From Dryococelus australis (Eukaryota; Arthropoda; Insecta; Phasmatodea; Phasmatidae), in the NCBI GenBank assembly GCA_029891345.1, contig CM056999.1, positions 27,563,418 through 27,627,417 on the forward strand: a stretch of DNA of 64,000 bases, given 5' to 3'. Shown here in pieces: positions 62,278 to 64,000 of the stretch (positions within the stretch are counted from its first letter, which is position 1; the number at the start of each line of letters is the position of its first letter). The translations under genes and the position numbers were made by a program. The notes beneath the pieces are model-generated. The model worked only from the letters and a program-made list of their open reading frames with translations, was not told the DNA's origin and ran no database searches.

Positions 62278-62307
62278 CTCCCCTCCCCCAGCTGACTTCT
62301 CGCTCAT
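62278..62307 (-). CDS. Candidate first coding exon of the minus-strand gene
   Basis: Minus strand: an ATG in a strong arthropod start context (ATCAAAATGAGC) opens MSEKSAGGGE and runs straight into GAG|GTAAGT, a near-perfect donor, in phase 0. The next recognisable minus-strand exon downstream (60323-60219) also begins in phase 0. Joining the two gives a 44-residue protein; other exons may lie between. A TTTGATTTCAG acceptor-like site about 80 nt upstream might start a 5' UTR exon. Support is context and phase only, with no homology, so this remains a prediction. Confidence 0.4.
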
Positions 62308-63839
62308 TTTGATATGTTATGCACATATTGTTACGATCTTAATACAGCGGACAAATGTGATTTTTTGCACTACTCTACTGAAATCAAACGTACATGTCAC
62401 TTCAAAATAAATTGAACATGCAAAATATTTTTAAAATTTTTTATAGTTCTGTATGCTGTATACATTATTAAAATATGGTGCTCTTTTGTTTATGTCGTTT
62501 ACCATGAGTGATTACGTGGTGCTATTTTACTGAGTAAACATAGACTTGTGTAGCTGATGTGAACATTACATATAATTGCACAGCAATATTTATTTTGGTA
62601 TATTGCGAATGGATATGCAAATGGGAGAGAGATGAAAATACAAAGAACCTTCAAAAGTGCTCACTTTATGAGAAACAACCTACATATAATGTGACAAGCT
62701 GTCTCTCTTGAAATCATAAGTCCATAACAGGTGCTGGTTATCAACAATAATTTGAAAATCAAGCCAAAAATGTTATCAAATAACAATAAAACTTAAGTGT
62801 AATACATTGTAAAACAATAATATAAACAAAAAAACAAGAGATATCTAAGTTGTAATAACATGTGCAAAGGCAAGCCAGCAAAAGTACAATGGCAGGATAA
62901 ACATGCAACGGTAAATGTGCATACAGAGCTGCTCGAGTGGTGGACAATGGGCAACGTCAATGGATATTGGCTAGTGCTGGCAGCCCAAGGGGGTGGATAT
63001 GCTTAGATATGCACTACACTCAGTATAGTGCTCACCAAGAGAAATGCAACACGTAGTGATAAAAGAATATATTTTTGGCTGATTTCCCTAAACTCTTTAA
63101 ATTTTTTACTCAATTTTTCGATGGTCCCTCAAAACACATGTCGTTATAGAAAGACTAGTGCAATAAATGAGGTCGATAAAGAGAGGTTTACAGTGCCTCA
63201 TAATTACGAGACTTGATAACAGTACAAAAATCCTCGTATCTACAAGTACTCATAGTAAACAAATGTATGCATTAAAAAAAATTGAACTACCTACTTCATG
63301 AGGGCGGGAATTGTATTACGATGTACATTGGTTGATATCTCTGCTATTACACTACGCAAGTAGGACAGGCCTGTGTTCATTACGAGGAATATGATATGTA
63401 ATTGCTTTGCAAGTCATTTGTAACCTTTGGATTCCACAATTTTCACATGTCACCACAAAATGCTGCATAAGAAATGGCCGGCAGCAATGAACGAGTAAAC
63501 ACAGCCATCCACCCATCACCCATTGTGATATTTTAATATGTCCGCTGTTTACGGCCGTGTCCCAATTCGCAGTTTTAGTTAACTAAATGGGCGCGTGACC
63601 CGTGACAATTTCCCCACTCGTTCTAAACCTGTTCCAAATGTTTTAATGCATACGTGTGTAACTGTAAAAAATGTCAGTCGAATAATTATTAGTAATATAG
63701 GACAACAAACCTCCTTAAGACTACATAATTTGTTAGCTTAATACAGATTTTGCGTCTGATAAATACGTAATATTTGCTCTAGCAGCATCAAGCAAAGTGA
63801 ACAGCCAGAGTATTAGTTCAGCTTGCGGTATGCTGTTCA
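62308..63839. other. Right-hand flank of the minus-strand gene
   Basis: AT-rich. An inverted terminal-repeat-like motif (CAAAAGTGCTCACTTT) lies near 62653. The part from about 63300 to 63620 is less AT-rich and could hold regulatory sequence for the minus-strand gene, but I see no diagnostic element. Confidence 0.4.
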
Positions 63840-64000
63840 GGTTTCACAAGATGGCAGTTATAATATTGGTGCTCTGGAATGCAGTTGAAACAACAACACT
63901 GATTCAATACGAGTGCAAGCAGATGATTGGTTGAACATACGTGGATCGGTTTAGGTTTCACAAGATGGCTGTTATAATACAGAGGCACTGGCATTTAGTT
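63840..64000 (+). repeat. 114-bp tandem repeat at the window edge
   Basis: GGTTTCACAAGATGGCAGTT at 63840 recurs as GGTTTCACAAGATGGCTGTT at 63954, with the following 27 bp also similar, and weaker similarity extends about 35 bp to the left of each copy. The array may continue beyond the window. Confidence 0.75.

Overview
The window looks like a piece of a large, AT-rich arthropod genome, most likely an insect. The evidence is a split nuclear gene with canonical GT/AG introns, tRNA-derived SINEs, Tc1/mariner, pogo-type, Copia and Ty3/gypsy elements of insect type, a Polinton remnant, and long microsatellites. I see no bacterial genes, operons, CRISPR arrays or intact rRNA/tRNA genes. I cannot name the species.

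The main host gene is a plus-strand homologue of SRFBP1 (BUD22 family, a nucleolar rRNA-processing/SRF-binding protein). Four coding exons are clear: 6872-7033, 36349-36408, 56907-57678 and 59888-59997. Their phases join without a break (0, 0, 1) into 367 codons ending at a TGA. The exon carrying the start codon is not identified; it lies upstream of 6872 or outside the window. The introns are about 29.3, 20.5 and 2.2 kb, so more than 50 kb of the window is intron, filled mostly with old transposable elements.

A second gene runs in from the right on the minus strand. Its last coding exon is 60219-60323, with a polyadenylation signal at 60105-60110. A possible first exon (ATG plus nine codons, then GTAAGT) lies at 62278-62307. 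The two phases match, so the product could be a 44-residue protein, or these may be the end exons of something larger. I do not recognise it. The two genes converge within about 220 bp.

Layout: 1-6600 holds a decayed minus-strand DUF7869-type gene, two SINEs and a striking 18-bp minisatellite. 7-36 kb (intron) holds a diverged threefold tandem repeat, two solo LTRs, one 5'-truncated plus-strand Copia, a Polinton polymerase fragment, Ty3/gypsy fragments, a mariner tail, and two minus-strand Copia elements with both LTRs and exact 5-bp target duplications. 36.4-56.9 kb (intron) holds a pogo-type MITE, a SINE and a roughly 12.5-kb block of Ty3/gypsy material containing four related LTR-like segments, a 2.17-kb DNA transposon, a long AT microsatellite and a Tc1 fossil. 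57.9-64 kb holds a second Tc1 fossil with a SINE inside it, the gene ends, another pogo-like MITE, and a 114-bp tandem repeat running off the window. I found no convincing new multi-gene system. The items most worth a second look are the small convergent gene, a duplicated 390-bp repeat lying against an SRFBP1 exon, the DNA transposon with subterminal palindromes, and the Polinton remnant.
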